64,000 nt of DNA, taken from contig JAQOOI010000021.1 in the NCBI GenBank assembly GCA_028554645.1, positions 558,001-622,000 on the forward strand, written 5' to 3'. The position numbers and the translations under genes were made by a program. Of this stretch, positions 1 to 9,619 are shown piece after piece (position 1 is the first letter of the stretch; each line of letters begins with the position of its first letter). The notes beneath the pieces were generated by a model, which was not told the origin of the DNA, did not search any database, and was given only the letters and a program-made list of their open reading frames with translations. Origin of the DNA: Omphalotus guepiniiformis (taxonomy: Eukaryota; Basidiomycota; Agaricomycetes; Agaricales; Omphalotaceae).

Positions 1-1352
1 TCTGTCCCTCTCGCCAAGCACGCCAGAGCTCTCGAGACCCGGATCCAAGTCCCCATACACCTTACCTATCCTCACTATCCTCATCCTCACCCTCCCTCCA
101 TTCATCTTTCTCGTCTCTTCGCCTATGTTTCCTGCACGTCTCGTCAGCTTTATCGGCGGCGCTGCACCAATAATTGCACTCAACCCCAATCTACGCACAT
201 GGGCAGCCCTACTCAGGAGACAAGTCTCGCTTATGGGAGAATACGCCATACCAACTCGGTCTCTCAACGAAGTGCTCCATTCAACCCTCCCATTATCTTC
301 CCTTTCCACCTCGGTAACAGTCCCTCCTGTGATACGAGCGATCGCTTCGCGCGCAGGCATTTCTCTTGGACCAAAGCTCGACCTTGGCGATTTACCTTTC
401 AAGTTAACTTTGATGCGCAAGAGATTCAAATGGGGCATACAACGCTTGATAGACAACAATAACCTCTCTGACGAAGTCTGGAACAGCGAGATGCGAGAAA
501 TAGAGTTGTGGGAGAATGAGAGGTTAGACCCTGTAGTTTCTCCAGCACCGCATTCGGCCGCGAGTATACATCCGATTTCACATAGTAGGACAAGCTCTGG
601 TGTGTCGGCGAGTATAACTACGGGTGTGAGGGTGGCTTCCCCCCCTCCGTTGTCACCACCGCCGTATTCGGAGAATTTAGATGAGGGAGAGGAGAAAGAA
701 AGGGGTGGGCATGCGGATGAAGGAAGTACTCATCGTCCGACCCACCAGCGGGAGAAGAGCACGATGTTTGGTTCGGGGAGCGGAGGGTGGAGTAAGGCTC
801 ACTTGCGTTCGGGGGAGCGAGCAGCTTGGACGAGGGGAAGGGACGGATGGAGTGGAGTTGCTAGCGCAAATTCGGAAGGAGGCGCTACTGTTAGGTTCGC
901 GTGAGCTTGTTTACCTTTTCGCTCTCTCTCTCCTCTCTTTTTTTCGTTTTTCGGTTTTGTTTCGTATGAAATTTGAATCTGGCTAATTCGATTTACATGG
1001 TGACCTAGTAACCTTACCTTTGCACTTGCACCCGGATGGGTCTTTGTTGACACGGAAGATTGGAGAGCTGATTTGGAGGCTTCGTGGGTGCGTGAGCGGG
1101 ACGTGACAGATAGTGAGGGTGAGGATATGAACGACAATGAGCTTGGAAGTGATGAAAGTAAGCTACTTTCGTTGTTTGTGTCATTTATGTATATTGACTA
1201 TCTACTTCTGACGTTCAGATGGTTGGGTATACACGAACGATTCGTGGCTTGAACCTTCGGCTTATGCATACCCTGGAGCAGTGACGAGGAGAAGGAGATG
1301 GGTGAGGAGGATTTGGTATGATCGGAATTCGGAGCATGGTTCTGTGGCCTGA
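1..1352 (+). CDS. Pex23/Pex30-type integral peroxisomal/ER membrane protein with dysferlin domain (3' part, 5' end outside window)
   Basis: The frame is open to the left edge, so only the C-terminal part is seen. Introns at 901-1008 and 1158-1218 join with exact phase and end at the TGA 1350-1352. A hydrophobic segment (LPILTILILTLPPFIFLV) is encoded at about 65-120. It is followed by a central region with PPLSPPPYSE and charged low complexity. The last two exons encode paired Trp-rich blocks: RFANLTFALAPGWVFVDTEDW, then NGWVYTNDSWLEP and RRRRWVRRIW. This is the DysFN/DysFC arrangement of the fungal Pex23/Pex28-32 (Pex24p-like) family, which acts in peroxisome size and number control and ER contact. 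The assignment to the family is firm; the exact paralogue is not. Confidence 0.82.
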
Positions 1353-1439
1353 ATCAAGATCTGACGAGTCGTGTGGCCTCGTGAACGAGGTGTTTGAACT
1401 TTGTTCACTATCCGGGTTTGACACTACAAGGAGGGCAAT

Positions 1440-2884
1440 AATTCACGTAAGCGAAATTACTTGCCATTTGCTTTGAAAAACTATTTATTTAGATTTGTAC
1501 ATTTTCAAAGAAAATTAAAAAGTTTTTATCCGATCGTACGATAGAAATTCTTGTCACCGTTGGGGCGCGAAGCTCTTGTGACCCGCAGACCCATTACTTT
1601 CATGTTACCCGCGTGTAATCCGTCCAATGGTATTGATGATACCCTCGTAGATTGCGGCGGCCCCACCCGGCACGCAAGCCTGTACCATCGACATAGAGAA
1701 ATTCCACCGAACATGCCCAGCTCTACCGCACCATAAGCCTTTCCTAGTCGTCCAAGGGGAAAAGGGCGAATTTTACGTCGACCACTGCGTCCCTTTTGGG
1801 GCAGCCTCGGCCAGCAGCAATGCGGGCATGATAGCAAATGCCACGGTTGACATTTGGCACGCCCAAAACATAGGACCGGTAATGAAATACGAGGATGATT
1901 TCAAAGCCCTACGATATCCCACATCGAACCTGGGTGGTTTTTCTTACGCATACAACAAGGCGGAAATGATGCGGAGGGTCGAGAACCTCAATGTTCCCTG
2001 GCACCCTACGAAGGGTGACAGCGAATTCCTTTTCGAAACGACTTTCATAGGTTTCTCGTGGGACTTACCCAAAAAACTAGTATCACTGCCTGAACCGAAG
2101 CGTGCAAAATACTTGGCACGCACCACGAGTTTCGTTGAGGCATACGAGCGTAACCGATGTACTTTGGAAACTTTGGAAACGCTACACGGCATACTATGCC
2201 ATTGCGCATTCGTTTACGAAGAGGGACGCACCCGCCTACCGTCGATTTCGAACTTCATGGCAACGTTTAAAGGTACTTAGAATCCTCTCGTTGTATGCGT
2301 TGATCTCATTTGCCGCAGGCAGCTACCTTTTGCGACGCTACCCATCTCGACAGGTCATTGACGACGTGAGATGGTGGTGCGGAATGCTTTCCATCCGGGA
2401 TTTCGCTCGTCCCCTCATTTTCAAAGGCCCAGCCCAGGATCTGGGTATCTACGTAGATGCTTCGACAGACTGGGGAATAGGCATCGTAATCGGCCGCCAA
2501 TGGGCAGCATTCAGACTTCACCCGGACTGGAAAGTCCCAGGCCGGGACATTTGCTGGCTCGAAACGCTCGCCATCGAACTCGTTATATACTTTCTAGCCG
2601 ACCTTAATTTCCACGATATCCACCTTCTCATACATTCGGACAACCAGGGCACGATTGGGGCGATGAAGAAACGCCGCAGTCCCAACCATTGGATCAACCT
2701 TTCCATCAGACGTTCATTCGCAGTCCTAAATTCACTCCACATCAGCACGACGCTAGAATACGTTGAATCTGCCAAGAACCCTGCAGACCCCATCTCGCGC
2801 GGGAGTATGGGCCTGCACGGTGACAAACTACTTCGGTCTTTCGACCTGCCGGAGGAACTCCGGGGAGTATTACGATATGTTTAA
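1440..2884 (+). mobile_element. DIRS-like retroelement, left part: RT-RNase H gene, 5'-truncated and decayed
   Basis: From about 1650 one frame encodes reverse-transcriptase blocks: KFHRTCPALPHHKPFLVVQG, DHCVPFGAASASSNAGM and the catalytic YxDD-type KYEDD (about 1886). After a frame change near 2100-2280 the RNase H part follows: YVDASTDWGIG (about 2450), WLETLAIEL and HSDNQGTIGA, ending with SAKNPADPISRG typical of DIRS and Gypsy RNase H. The stop is at 2882-2884. An in-frame stop just before 1650 and the lack of any gag-like ORF show that the 5' part is lost. The frame shift in the RT means this copy is probably not autonomous. The left limit (about 1440) is a guess from where coding similarity fades after the peroxin gene. 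Confidence 0.8.
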
Positions 2885-3039
2885 CGGTTTCTTAACAGTA
2901 CAGCCAACAAAGGTTGGCGTGAGCGTAGGAGATCCGCGCCCTCCTTCGCCTCACTTGCAGCAGCAGCAACTCTCGTCTCGTTTCTTTCTTAATGCATTCA
3001 AGTACTCGGACAAGCAAAAGACTTCTTCAACATCAATTT

Positions 3040-3045
3040 CTCAAC
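3040..3045. repeat. Left target-site duplication (CTCAAC)
   Basis: The six bases lie directly outside the left inverted repeat and are repeated at 13542-13547 outside the right one. The flanking sequences are otherwise unrelated to the element. Confidence 0.85.
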
Positions 3046-3147
3046 TATGCTGTTTAAAAGTGTCAAAAAATAATTTTAGCACGTAATATCTATCAACACC
3101 ATATCTCACTTAGTCTTAGCTGATACAACTCCTTGATCACACAATAG

Positions 3148-3357
3148 CAGATGGTGCTCACAATATTGCAGTTGTTGCTCGTGCTATGGCAGTTGGTGCT
3201 CGCGCTATAACAGATAGTGCTCGCGCTATGGCAATTGGTGCTCGCGCTATGACAGTTGACGCTCACGCTATGGCAGTTGGTGCTCGCGCTATAGCAGAAA
3301 GTGCTCGCGCTATGGCAGGTAGTGCTCGCGCTATAGCAGATGGTACACACATCATTG
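3148..3357 (+). repeat. 21-bp subterminal tandem repeat, about 10 units
   Basis: Units resemble GCAGTTGGTGCTCGCGCTAT with a variable base between units. The GCTCGCGCTAT core is the most constant part. The mirror copy is at about 13230-13439. Clustered short repeats next to element ends commonly serve as transposase binding sites; that role is inferred here. Confidence 0.8.
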
Positions 3358-3388
3358 TATATTGCTTGGGAATAACTTCAGAAAGATG

Positions 3389-3607
3389 ACTATTAAGTGG
3401 TATTCTAGATCAAAGCAAGTATCAAGCAAATGAGTGTGGTCAACTATTAAGATGTGATATTCTAGATCAAAGCAAGTATCAAGCAAATGAGTGTGGTCAA
3501 CTATTAAGATGTGATATTCTAGATCAAAGCAAGTATCAAGCAAATGAGTGTGGTCAACTATTAAGATGTGATATTCTAGATCAAAGCAAGTATCAAGCAA
3601 ATGAGTG
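3389..3607 (+). repeat. 57-bp tandem repeat, about 4 units
   Basis: Each unit contains TTCTAGATCAAAGCAAGTAT and ends AATGAGTGTGGTCAA. Three units are nearly identical and the outermost is shortened. A further degenerate copy, with CTAGATCAAGGCAGAGGCTA, lies just inside the inverted repeat at about 3625-3660. The mirror copy is at about 12980-13198. Confidence 0.82.
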
Positions 3608-3938
3608 GGTTGAGCTGTAAGAGTATCCTAGATCAAGGCAGAGGCTAAAATGAATCAAGTACAAACACTCTATTTTTCCTCCATGGATCAGGTCCAATAC
3701 TAATAGCATGATCCAATTCCATCTCGTCATTGGATTCTTGATCAGTGATATCAATGACTTTAGAGTTGGCTTAAATAATAGTCAGCATTGCCAAGACATT
3801 CAACTTGAATTCATGAGCTTACCTTTAATGCTATCATGGGGTGTAATCATGCTAGCCAAACGAGCTGACTTTCGGACTGAAAATTGAACTGAATCTACAA
3901 TGAAATGTTTAAGTATGATATGCAATTAACTATAGAAG

Positions 3939-5208
3939 TTACGCACCAGTTTCACTGTCAGAGTCAGAGTCGGAAACAATGTGATCTCGTTTGCGCTTCT
4001 GAGATGGCTGATATTCATTATCAGGTTTCTTTGATTCATACTCAGACTCAGACTCCATGGGAGGGTTAATCTCTGCACAAAATAATTCAAAACTCAGAAC
4101 ATGATATAAAAATCACAAAAAAAACTTACCATTCTGACGGTCTTCAGCCATGAGAAGTCCATTATACGCGCGCTTGAAAGTCAATTTATCTTGCTCACAA
4201 TACTTATATATCATAGCCTTCGGGATTGGGTCACGAGAAGCTAGAATCGCAAGGTAATCAGGTGCCGTGAAGTGCAAAAGTGATTTAATAGAAGCATACC
4301 AATATGGATGAATTGTTTACTCGCAGCTCTACCTGAGTTTGATCGCTTCTCATATAAGGTTTGAGCATCCGGAAAATCCTCGATAGAGAGCGTCAACATA
4401 TTGTTTCGGCTCAAGTTACAAGCACCCCAGGGGGCAGACAGCCCCACCGCACCCTTGCCCTTTGCACCATACAGGGCAGACAAGACCGGTAGATGCCTGC
4501 ATAACCACGCTGTAACCTCTTCGTGATCCATATCTAAATCAAACGAGAGACCGTCTGACTTCACGTAAGCAAGCTTGAGACTTTTGTAGTTGCTCAGGCT
4601 CGAAGAGGGTTTCGCAGCAAGCGGACTGTTGAGGATCGCAAGACCAGTATTCTATAATTTAAAAAAGTCAGTACATTCTAACAGACTTGGATGCGAAGAT
4701 CTCTACACTTACTTCTGAGGTTTGTGATCCCCACGGATTGAGCACAACGCCAGCAATCTTTGGAGCATTGCCGGAAGCATCGCGAGATCTAGATTTAGAA
4801 TCCCTGGTTAAAATGAAAGCTTCAGAAATGGGTAGTTATTGCACAAGGGAAGATCACGTACTTCGCAGGTTTCTTCTTTGTTGATAGGCCCTTGTTGGCT
4901 TCCTTCTCAGCCTCATCGAGTTTACTAAGAGCGTCAGGTCGCTTGGCCAAAGACTCTATCAAGACATCTCGCATAGTCTTCTTCTTTGAAGTGACTTTTG
5001 AAGAATTGTACTTGGATGAGGTAGCCTCTGGTGTGGCTCTATCTTCGAGTCGGATTGTCGCATGCTTGTATCCAGGATGTAAGCAATTAAGACACTCATC
5101 CACATCACTGTCTCCATCGAAACCTAGACAATCACAGACTTTTCGAACTTGCGTCCCAGCCTGAGGTACATAGATCACGGATTCACATGGACGTGCTAAG
5201 TCAGGCAT
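3939..5208 (-). CDS. Unknown 344-aa element-encoded protein with Cys cluster, basic and acidic tail
   Basis: Five exons (5208-4862, 4803-4713, 4651-4300, 4240-4130, 4072-3939) join with exact phase and end in TAA, giving 344 aa. All four introns are 57-61 nt with good GT/AG ends. The N-terminal part has the Cys/His cluster CDCLGFDGDSDVDECLNC followed by LHPGYKH, which could bind zinc. A lysine-rich, possibly helical region follows (VTSKKKTMRDVLIESLAKRP). The middle (NPWGSQTSE, LAYVKSDGLSFDLDMDHEEV, GLSAPWGACNLSRNN) is not recognised. The tail has QKRKRDH (candidate nuclear signal) and DSDSDSETGA. The gene is intact and lies 331 bp inside the left inverted repeat, so it is a candidate accessory gene of the element. 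An additional 5' exon cannot be excluded. Confidence 0.7.
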
Positions 5209-5249
5209 AGCGCGTTCCTGGCCTATTGGTGTCAAAGAGCTTGACAAAT

Positions 5250-5541
5250 CCCTGCCTATGATGTAGATTTGAGAACGACTCGGAAGAGAAATACGAATTG
5301 GAACAAAAAGATGAATATAAGAGAACGAGTTGGAAGAGAGAAACCCTGACCGTGAAACGTGAACACTGGTTGACTTCCCAATCAGGCGTGAAGTTACGTA
5401 TGAAGCTGGACACTGGACAACAATAAATCGACATTTACCTCTTACTCTGACCTTTGCAGGATGAATACAGTGGGAATACAGAAATACGTATGCACTGTAA
5501 TGAGAGTACTCGCAGTAATAGACTCATAGACCCATAGTAGC
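5250..5541. other. Stretch inside the element with no recognised gene
   Basis: No reading frame in this stretch resembles a known family. It lies upstream of the 344-aa gene and may include its promoter. Confidence 0.4.
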
Positions 5542-6079
5542 TCAGCCTGTTCCCATTAACTGTCGAAACCAGCTGAGCTTTGCAGCATTGACTCGAGAAT
5601 TATCATGCGGTTGAGTAGGAACGCTGCACGCAAACAAAGAATATACCAGCAATCCTTCGAGCCATGTTGAGCTTGACCAAGGATGCCAGTGTACTATTCT
5701 CTCACATCTATAAACAATGATTCTCAATTTAGGAGAATGCAACACACTAATAAAACATACCTCGGACAGAGTAGCATACCTTGTTCTCCCATTGCACCTC
5801 TCTGTATAGATATAATGAGTACCGGATGTCGATAGGCGTCCAGGTGCTATTGAATTCAGACTGTTTGATACGACGGGTACATGTACAACATGCGGCATCC
5901 TTGCTGTGACAGGTTCTGCGCAACATCAGATTCAATAGCAAAGAGAGAACAAAGAGAGACAACACTGGAATAGCTGCAAGAGCGCAGAGGCCAAGGAAGA
6001 CACTCGAGGACCGAAAGAGACATGCATCATGGAAGTTATGTGGAAAAGTGCGTCTCGTTCCGACACGTATGCACTGCAA
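5542..6079 (-). pseudogene. Possible remnant of a small membrane-protein gene
   Basis: A minus-strand frame has one strong hydrophobic helix (SVFLGLCALAAIPVLSLFVL, then SLLLNLML). After it comes a Cys-rich and polar stretch (KDAACCTCTRR, TPIDIRYSLYLYREVQWENK). A GTATGC donor follows WENK, but the best downstream acceptor leads straight into a stop, so no full gene can be drawn. The family is not recognised. It may be cargo of the element like its neighbours. Confidence 0.25.
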
Positions 6080-6269
6080 GCAACGTAACCATGGCGTCTC
6101 ACCAATAACTACCGACGAGTCCAGCGTAGTCTCAAGATCTCACTCGCTGAAAATTTCGACGCTCAAGAATATTGTGGAGATCACACCAACCAGATGATTA
6201 TCAAGATGCTTTGGTACGCTTCAATTCGCAATAAAAACCATGCAAGCAGTTACTAGTCGTGATAAGAGT

Positions 6270-6470
6270 AAAGTTACGATGAACGTGATATACGGTTGCA
6301 GAGACGTATGCGGACAAGAGGAAAAGCGCGGTGAAGAGGTAAGGGGGGTCCATGGAGTATGAGGGGCGAGCAAAGTTACGATGGACGTGATATACGGTTG
6401 CAGAGACGTATGCGGACGAGAAAAAGCGCGGTGAAGAGGTAAGGGGGGTCCAAGGAGCATGAGGGGCGCA
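6270..6470. repeat. 102-bp tandem duplication
   Basis: Two adjacent copies (6270-6371 and 6372-6470) both start AAAGTTACGATG and contain TATACGGTTGCAGAGACGTA and GCGCGGTGAAGAGGTAAGG. They differ by a few substitutions and a 2-3 nt gap. They lie just beyond the 3' end of the 14-3-3 remnant. Confidence 0.85.
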
Positions 6471-6482
6471 GGGAAATAATGC

Positions 6483-7350
6483 AGAGACGATATAAAGATG
6501 GCGACCAAGATAGTAGAACAATACACTCGTCATTTGGTGCCTCAGCTGCGTCCTCCTTTTCTGAGGGTTTGTCGGCTGTATATGGGCATCAACCTTCGAA
6601 GCTAGACAGCAACGTTACGATCACTTACCAGAGCTGCATGTCAGAGGTCCAGAGCGTGAGGTTATCCCGGAGCAGTTGCATGATGATAGTCGAGTCTTTG
6701 TAGCTCTCCTCTGAGGAAGTGTCGAGCTCGGCAATGGTGTCGTCGAATGCAAGATGGCATGCGCGGTCAGGGCTGTTGAGGATTTCGTAGTAGAAGACGG
6801 AGAAGTTCGGGGCAAGATCCAGACGAATGGGATGTGTAGGAGGGAGTTCAGGGACGGCAACGTCAGAGGCAGCCTTGTAGGCTTCTAATGACTTGTGAGC
6901 TTTCTGCTTGTCACCAGTGGCAAACTCGGCGAGATAACCGTGGTAAGTCTCCATCCTGTTATGAAGATGTCAGCGTTGGGATAAACACTAAAATAGAGGG
7001 TGCCTAACATCTTGTGATAGAAGACCTTCGACTCGCCTAAGGCGGCAGAAGGAATGAGGTGCTTGTCAAGGATTTCGAGGACATCCTCGCAGACCTTGGC
7101 GAGCTCGGACTCGATCTTGCAGCCTTTGATCATCGAAACCTGGGCTTCATTGCACAACTCTCCACGAAGCAGATCGTGCACCGATGACATTCTTGTAGGC
7201 GACAGAAAGATTTGCTCCTCAACAGTGAGTTCTTGGACAGACGAAGCCACTCGTTTGCACGCGGGGTTTATCATGTGAGCTAAACAACTCACCTTCATAA
7301 TGCTCAGCTAGCTTGACGAGGTAAACAGAGTCTTCACGGGATTCAGCCAT
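6483..7350 (-). pseudogene. Captured 14-3-3 gene copy with small deletions
   Basis: The ATG at 7350 begins ESREDSVYLVKLAEHYE. The copy then shows [115 protein letters not shown] and [16 protein letters not shown]. These are 14-3-3 signatures in the normal order, with introns retained, so the copy came from genomic DNA rather than mRNA. Damage includes a frame shift and a deletion in the ARRASWR helix region, loss of about 11 residues before NEAQ, loss of KQA after CHLA, and an acidic tail that no longer joins in phase. The phosphopeptide-binding Arg region is hit, so normal function is unlikely. Confidence 0.85.
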
Positions 7351-7739
7351 CTACATGAAAGCAGTCGTAAGTTTTCAAAACGCTCATGGAAAAGCATAAC
7401 ACGTTGACTCACAGTAGTTGATGGGTGCTTCTACAACGAGAAACACCCTTGAAATTACGGAAGACAACGATGAGGCCAAACGGAACGTAGTAAAACAAGG
7501 AAGGAAGGAGGGATGGTAGGGAAACGTAGACAGAAACACACTTATGAGATTTCTCACACGTTTTTCTAGTTTCTCGCCAGTATCGCCCTGTCGCCCTGGT
7601 GTCGCCACAGGTCGCCACTCATATACGTATACATAGACGACATATTTCGCAAGCCGCACGCCTTATGTAAATCCGATTCCCACCTGTATGTCTCCTCCCT
7701 CCCTTATCTGCATACCCTCTCGGCTGACCTATCAGGATT
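7351..7739. other. Stretch inside the element with no recognised gene
   Basis: This is the upstream flank of the 14-3-3 copy. It holds the first copy (about 7650-7685) of a short direct repeat with CAAGCCGCACGCCTTATGTA that recurs near 8416. Confidence 0.4.
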
Positions 7740-8800
7740 AAACCCTACCTCGTGAAACGCAGGATGCTATAAGGAACTTTTTCGGTGAAGGACATCTCGT
7801 TGGTGAGTTAGAAGTTCCTTTCTTGTGGTTTTTTCCGTCTCTTCGTTGCTTGGTGCTGAGTTTTGGTATTGGTTTGAACCACAAAACTGTCACTAACGCG
7901 CCAACCCACTTTTCAGGTCAAAGTGTTCAAACTTACCGCGTGGGAGGAGGAGAGGATAGAATGGGCTTTGGATGGCGTCGGTGGTGCTGCCAAAGACGGT
8001 GAATGGTGGCGCCTACATCCTCGTCGTCGAATAAGAATGGACGTACGCTGCACGCATTCGAACCCGCTGCTTCTGCATCATGTCCAGACCGTGAAGTTGT
8101 GCGCGAGGTGACGGAGGATGGTGTAGTTGAGATTGAGGGTCGTAGCTTAGTCGTATTTCCTGAGGGGAGGTTGATCCTGGGCCAACTGCTGGGAGGTTAG
8201 TGTATTCCTGAATGTTGTATTGCAAGAAGCGCTGACCTCTTTGATGGTGCGTTCCTCTCTAGCAGGTAAACAGCGTGACTCGTATGTCCCTGCTCCTATT
8301 CCTTCTCTCACTCATCCTAACCGCTTTCTTTCCCCGTTCTAGACGAAATGGCCCGTATCTCTTGATTCCCGTATCTATTGGGAGGCCTACGGAGGTCGTC
8401 AAATATATTATATGTACAAGCCGCACGCCTTATGTAAATACGATTCCCACCTGCGTGTAACTTCTTTTCTTCCGCAAACAAGACCCAGAAGTGGCGTATC
8501 TAGCTGACCTGAAACCAGGTGAGCAAGTTCAAAGCAACTAATATACACAACGAACTCACCACTTTACATTCAGTTGTGTCTCCTCTTGTCTCATACTCGC
8601 ACGATCTCATTCCATAGAAAGACGACAGTCGTATAGTCCTCCACCCATAACCGCATTCTTAAGATTGGGTACTAGGTAAGGTCGATGTCTCTCCACGTAC
8701 CCTTGCTCATCTCTTCCTAGTCTGGGCCTCACCTCCATTACCCTCTTTCCTCCGTCTCCTACGATCTCGTCTCATTCGGCAGTATCGTCGATGGGACCTG
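7740..8800 (+). pseudogene. Decayed plus-strand gene fragment(s) of unknown family
   Basis: Coding-like pieces on the plus strand are separated by plausible GT/AG introns. One is an open stretch around 8003-8195 (PDREVVREVTEDGVVEIEGR, then SLVVFPEGRLILGQLLGG). Another is at about 8345-8400 (KWPVSLDSRIYWEAYGGR). They do not join into one uninterrupted frame and I do not recognise a family. A direct repeat joins about 7650-7685 to about 8416-8452, so this part has been duplicated and rearranged. Confidence 0.35.
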
Positions 8801-8916
8801 GATCAAACGACATAGATCCCATGCGAGGGAGGAGTTGGTGAGGGCTAGCGAGGAATGGAAGATGGTTCACTGCAAGGACGGTGTAGATGGTCATCTTATG
8901 ACGATAAACGACGCGA

Positions 8917-9420
8917 CGCCTAATGGAGAATCGAACACGAAATACCGGGAATTACATGGACACCAACGTCATCACCTCACTTCGCCTATGCTCTCGCACC
9001 GTTCTGCATGGCACGCTCTCACTCCACGAGCTCTGCATCCTACAGGCAACTCTCGTTTCGTTAGGTCTCGGCGGTGTAGGTCGAACCACAAACGAATGGT
9101 GGGCTTGGGAGTTGATTGGGTTAGCAGGGAATTTGTAAGTCCTCCTTCACTTCAAGTGATTCATCAATCACTCAATATCATGTCAGACTCGGGCCAACGG
9201 CTCTTACATCTCAATCTGTAATGCTCGTATCTTGTTCCACGATATTTGAAGCACCATTTGGGAGTAGCTACGAATGTTTCGGTGAGTCAACGCACCTACA
9301 CTCTTTCTCCCTTCGGCTTACCCAACCATTTGCAGCGTTGGTAACTTACTCGGTAAACGTCGACCGTGTCGACCGTGTCGGGCTGGAATTCAGGCACCTA
9401 TCGTCATTGTTAGTAGCAGT
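8917..9420 (+). pseudogene. Fragment of a MATE-family multidrug/metabolite efflux transporter gene
   Basis: The plus-strand pieces SLGLGGVGRTTNEWWAWELI and GLAGNL (to about 9135), LGPTALTSQSVMLVSCSTI (about 9187-9240), FEAPFGSS and VGNLLGK (about 9340) appear in that order. They are separated by intron-like gaps. They correspond to the EWWAFE, LSP.SL..QSV and SVRVGN.LG regions of fungal MATE antiporters. Only this middle portion is present and the frame breaks downstream, so it is a broken cargo fragment. Identification rests on recalled family motifs. Confidence 0.6.
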
Positions 9421-9619
9421 ACATAGAACTTTTTTTACCTCCCACGTACTACTGGTACTGAATGAATATAACTGACCTTGAACATATCACAAACAAGTAA
9501 TAGGCAACCCATCTGGCAGAGAGCGCAAACAATAGTATATTATTTCCTACCCATTCTTTGTTACGCGTACTACTAGATCCTCAGACCATCAAACAACGAA
9601 GGACCGTATGAGCTCGAGG

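Larger units (their letters stand above)
3046..3607 (+). repeat. Left terminal inverted repeat (562 bp)
   Basis: It matches 12980-13541 in reverse complement. Paired positions always sum to 16587, so there are no indels. It contains an outer unique part of about 100 bp, then about ten 21-bp tandem units (about 3148-3357), then about four 57-bp tandem units (about 3389-3607). The match stops at 3608. Confidence 0.9.

Noticed and set aside
3093..3600. Open frames with repeated CYSAS or HILIVDHTHLLDTCFDLEY units (and mirror copies at 12987-13494)
   Set aside because: They are translations of the 21-bp and 57-bp tandem repeats in the inverted repeats. Periods divisible by three keep the frame open by chance; there is no sensible start or intron signal.
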